A stretch of DNA of 64,000 bases, taken from Flavobacterium sp. CS20 (GTDB lineage: Bacteria; Bacteroidota; Bacteroidia; Flavobacteriales; Flavobacteriaceae). Location: positions 2,198,501 through 2,262,500 of the forward strand of contig NZ_CP073015.1 of NCBI RefSeq assembly GCF_018080005.1, read 5' to 3'. A program made the translations under genes and the position numbers. Shown in pieces: positions 63,399-64,000 of the stretch (position 1 is its first letter; every line of letters starts with the position of its first letter). The notes below the pieces were generated by a model. The model had not been told where the DNA came from. It ran no database searches and saw nothing but the letters and a program-made list of their open reading frames with translations.

Positions 63399-64000
63399 AT
63401 GATTTACACCTTCGATTTAACAGAAAAAGTTGTGCTCATAACAGGGGGTTATGGTCATTTAGGAAAAGCTATTACAAATAGTCTTCTTTATCATAACGCA
63501 ATAGTTATTGTTTTAGGCAGGAGTGCTGAAAAATTTGAAAATGCTTTTTCTGATAATAAAAACCTGTATTTTGTCCATTGTGATATATCTTCTACCGAAT
63601 CTATAAAAAAAGCATTTACGCACGTTTTTGATCAATTTAATCGTCTCGATGTATTGATAAATAATGCTTTATATAGTAAAGGTCAATCCCCTGAAAACAT
63701 GACCGATGAGGAATGGAAATATGGTATAGATGGATCTTTAAATAGTGTTTTTAGATCTATTAGAGAAGTCATTCCATTTATGAAAAAACAGAAGTATGGA
63801 AAAATTATAAATGTGTCTTCCATGTATGGTATGACAGCTCCGCAGTTTGAAGTTTACGATGGTTTTCCACAATTCCTTAATCCTCCTCATTATGGAGTCG
63901 CAAAAGCTGGGATTATTCAGCTCACTAAATATTATGCATCTTACTTAGGAAATTTAGGACTACTCGTAAATTCTGTAACTCCAGGGCCTTTTCCTTCAAA
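63399..64000 (+). CDS. SDR family oxidoreductase (runs off window)
   Basis: About 200 codons from ATG 63399 to the window edge, read directly from the sequence (MIYTFDLTEKVVLITGGYGHLGKAITNSLL). Rossmann motif TGGYGHLG, NNALYS (N-N-A), the catalytic serine in NVSSMYG, and Y-x3-K as HYGVAKAGI. Reading then passes through NSVTPGPFPS. It resembles the PtmA-type SDRs found in nonulosonic-acid loci. Role inferred only from the adjacent PseB/PseC and aldo/keto reductase genes. Confidence 0.85.
   Translation, partial: MIYTFDLTEKVVLITGGYGHLGKAITNSLLYHNAIVIVLGRSAEKFENAFSDNKNLYFVHCDISSTESIKKAFTHVFDQFNRLDVLINNALYSKGQSPENMTDEEWKYGIDGSLNSVFRSIREVIPFMKKQKYGKIINVSSMYGMTAPQFEVYDGFPQFLNPPHYGVAKAGIIQLTKYYASYLGNLGLLVNSVTPGPFPS

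Overview
The window looks like a chromosomal segment of a member of the Bacteroidota, most likely the family Flavobacteriaceae. The DNA is AT-rich. Several promoters fit the Bacteroidota consensus (TTG, about 19 bases, TAnnTTTG). The gene families are typical of the group: class Ia nrdA/nrdB, a fused E1 alpha-keto acid dehydrogenase, DUF3098 next to ftsX, the coaX to ppiD envelope cluster, DUF3109 and a PurF with the HECGIA start. The genus cannot be fixed from sequence alone.

Layout. 1-9921: housekeeping genes (ribonucleotide reductase, ndk, crotonase, PaaY-like protein, branched-chain keto acid dehydrogenase E2 and E1). They are interrupted by three small repeat-bounded cassettes: two four-helix-bundle (23S intervening-sequence) genes and one GxxExxY nuclease-fold gene. 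10009-22060: a DNA phosphorothioation (Dnd) defence island. A left operon runs rightwards and encodes a PLD/DEAD helicase, a small protein, a Rad50/DndD-like ATPase with a zinc-hook motif, a YANGGL protein, a GIY-YIG protein and DndB. It converges on dndC-dndD-dndE, which lie behind a helix-turn-helix regulator. A 10-base motif, TTTACGTGTC, occurs at three gene starts in the island. 22078-24116: small genes. 24165-27090: a repeat region with six copies of a unit of about 250 bases, one junction of which is split by an IS3-family element. 27197-40584: truB, ftsX, an oxygenase, a prolyl oligopeptidase, tRNA-Phe, and the coaX/TPR/lptC/CNNM/ppiD envelope operon. 40682-59259: heme synthesis, aminotransferase, nitroreductase, a FabH/FabI-like pair, sugar symporter with trehalase, a stomatin-like protein, histidine kinase, MarC, aldo/keto reductase, PfkB kinase and purF. 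59342-64000: the start of a surface-polysaccharide locus (Wzz-like, PseB, PseC, aldo/keto reductase, SDR).

The most interesting system is the Dnd island. Its modification half is conventional apart from a missing dndA. Its effector half is not the known DndFGH set and appears to combine two different nuclease folds with an SMC-like ATPase.

Caution about sequence quality. At least seven genes carry single frameshifts and two carry in-frame stops. Four of the frameshifts, in single-copy conserved genes, are restored by adding one base to a homopolymer. I therefore treat most of these as likely sequence errors and give the intended full-length spans.
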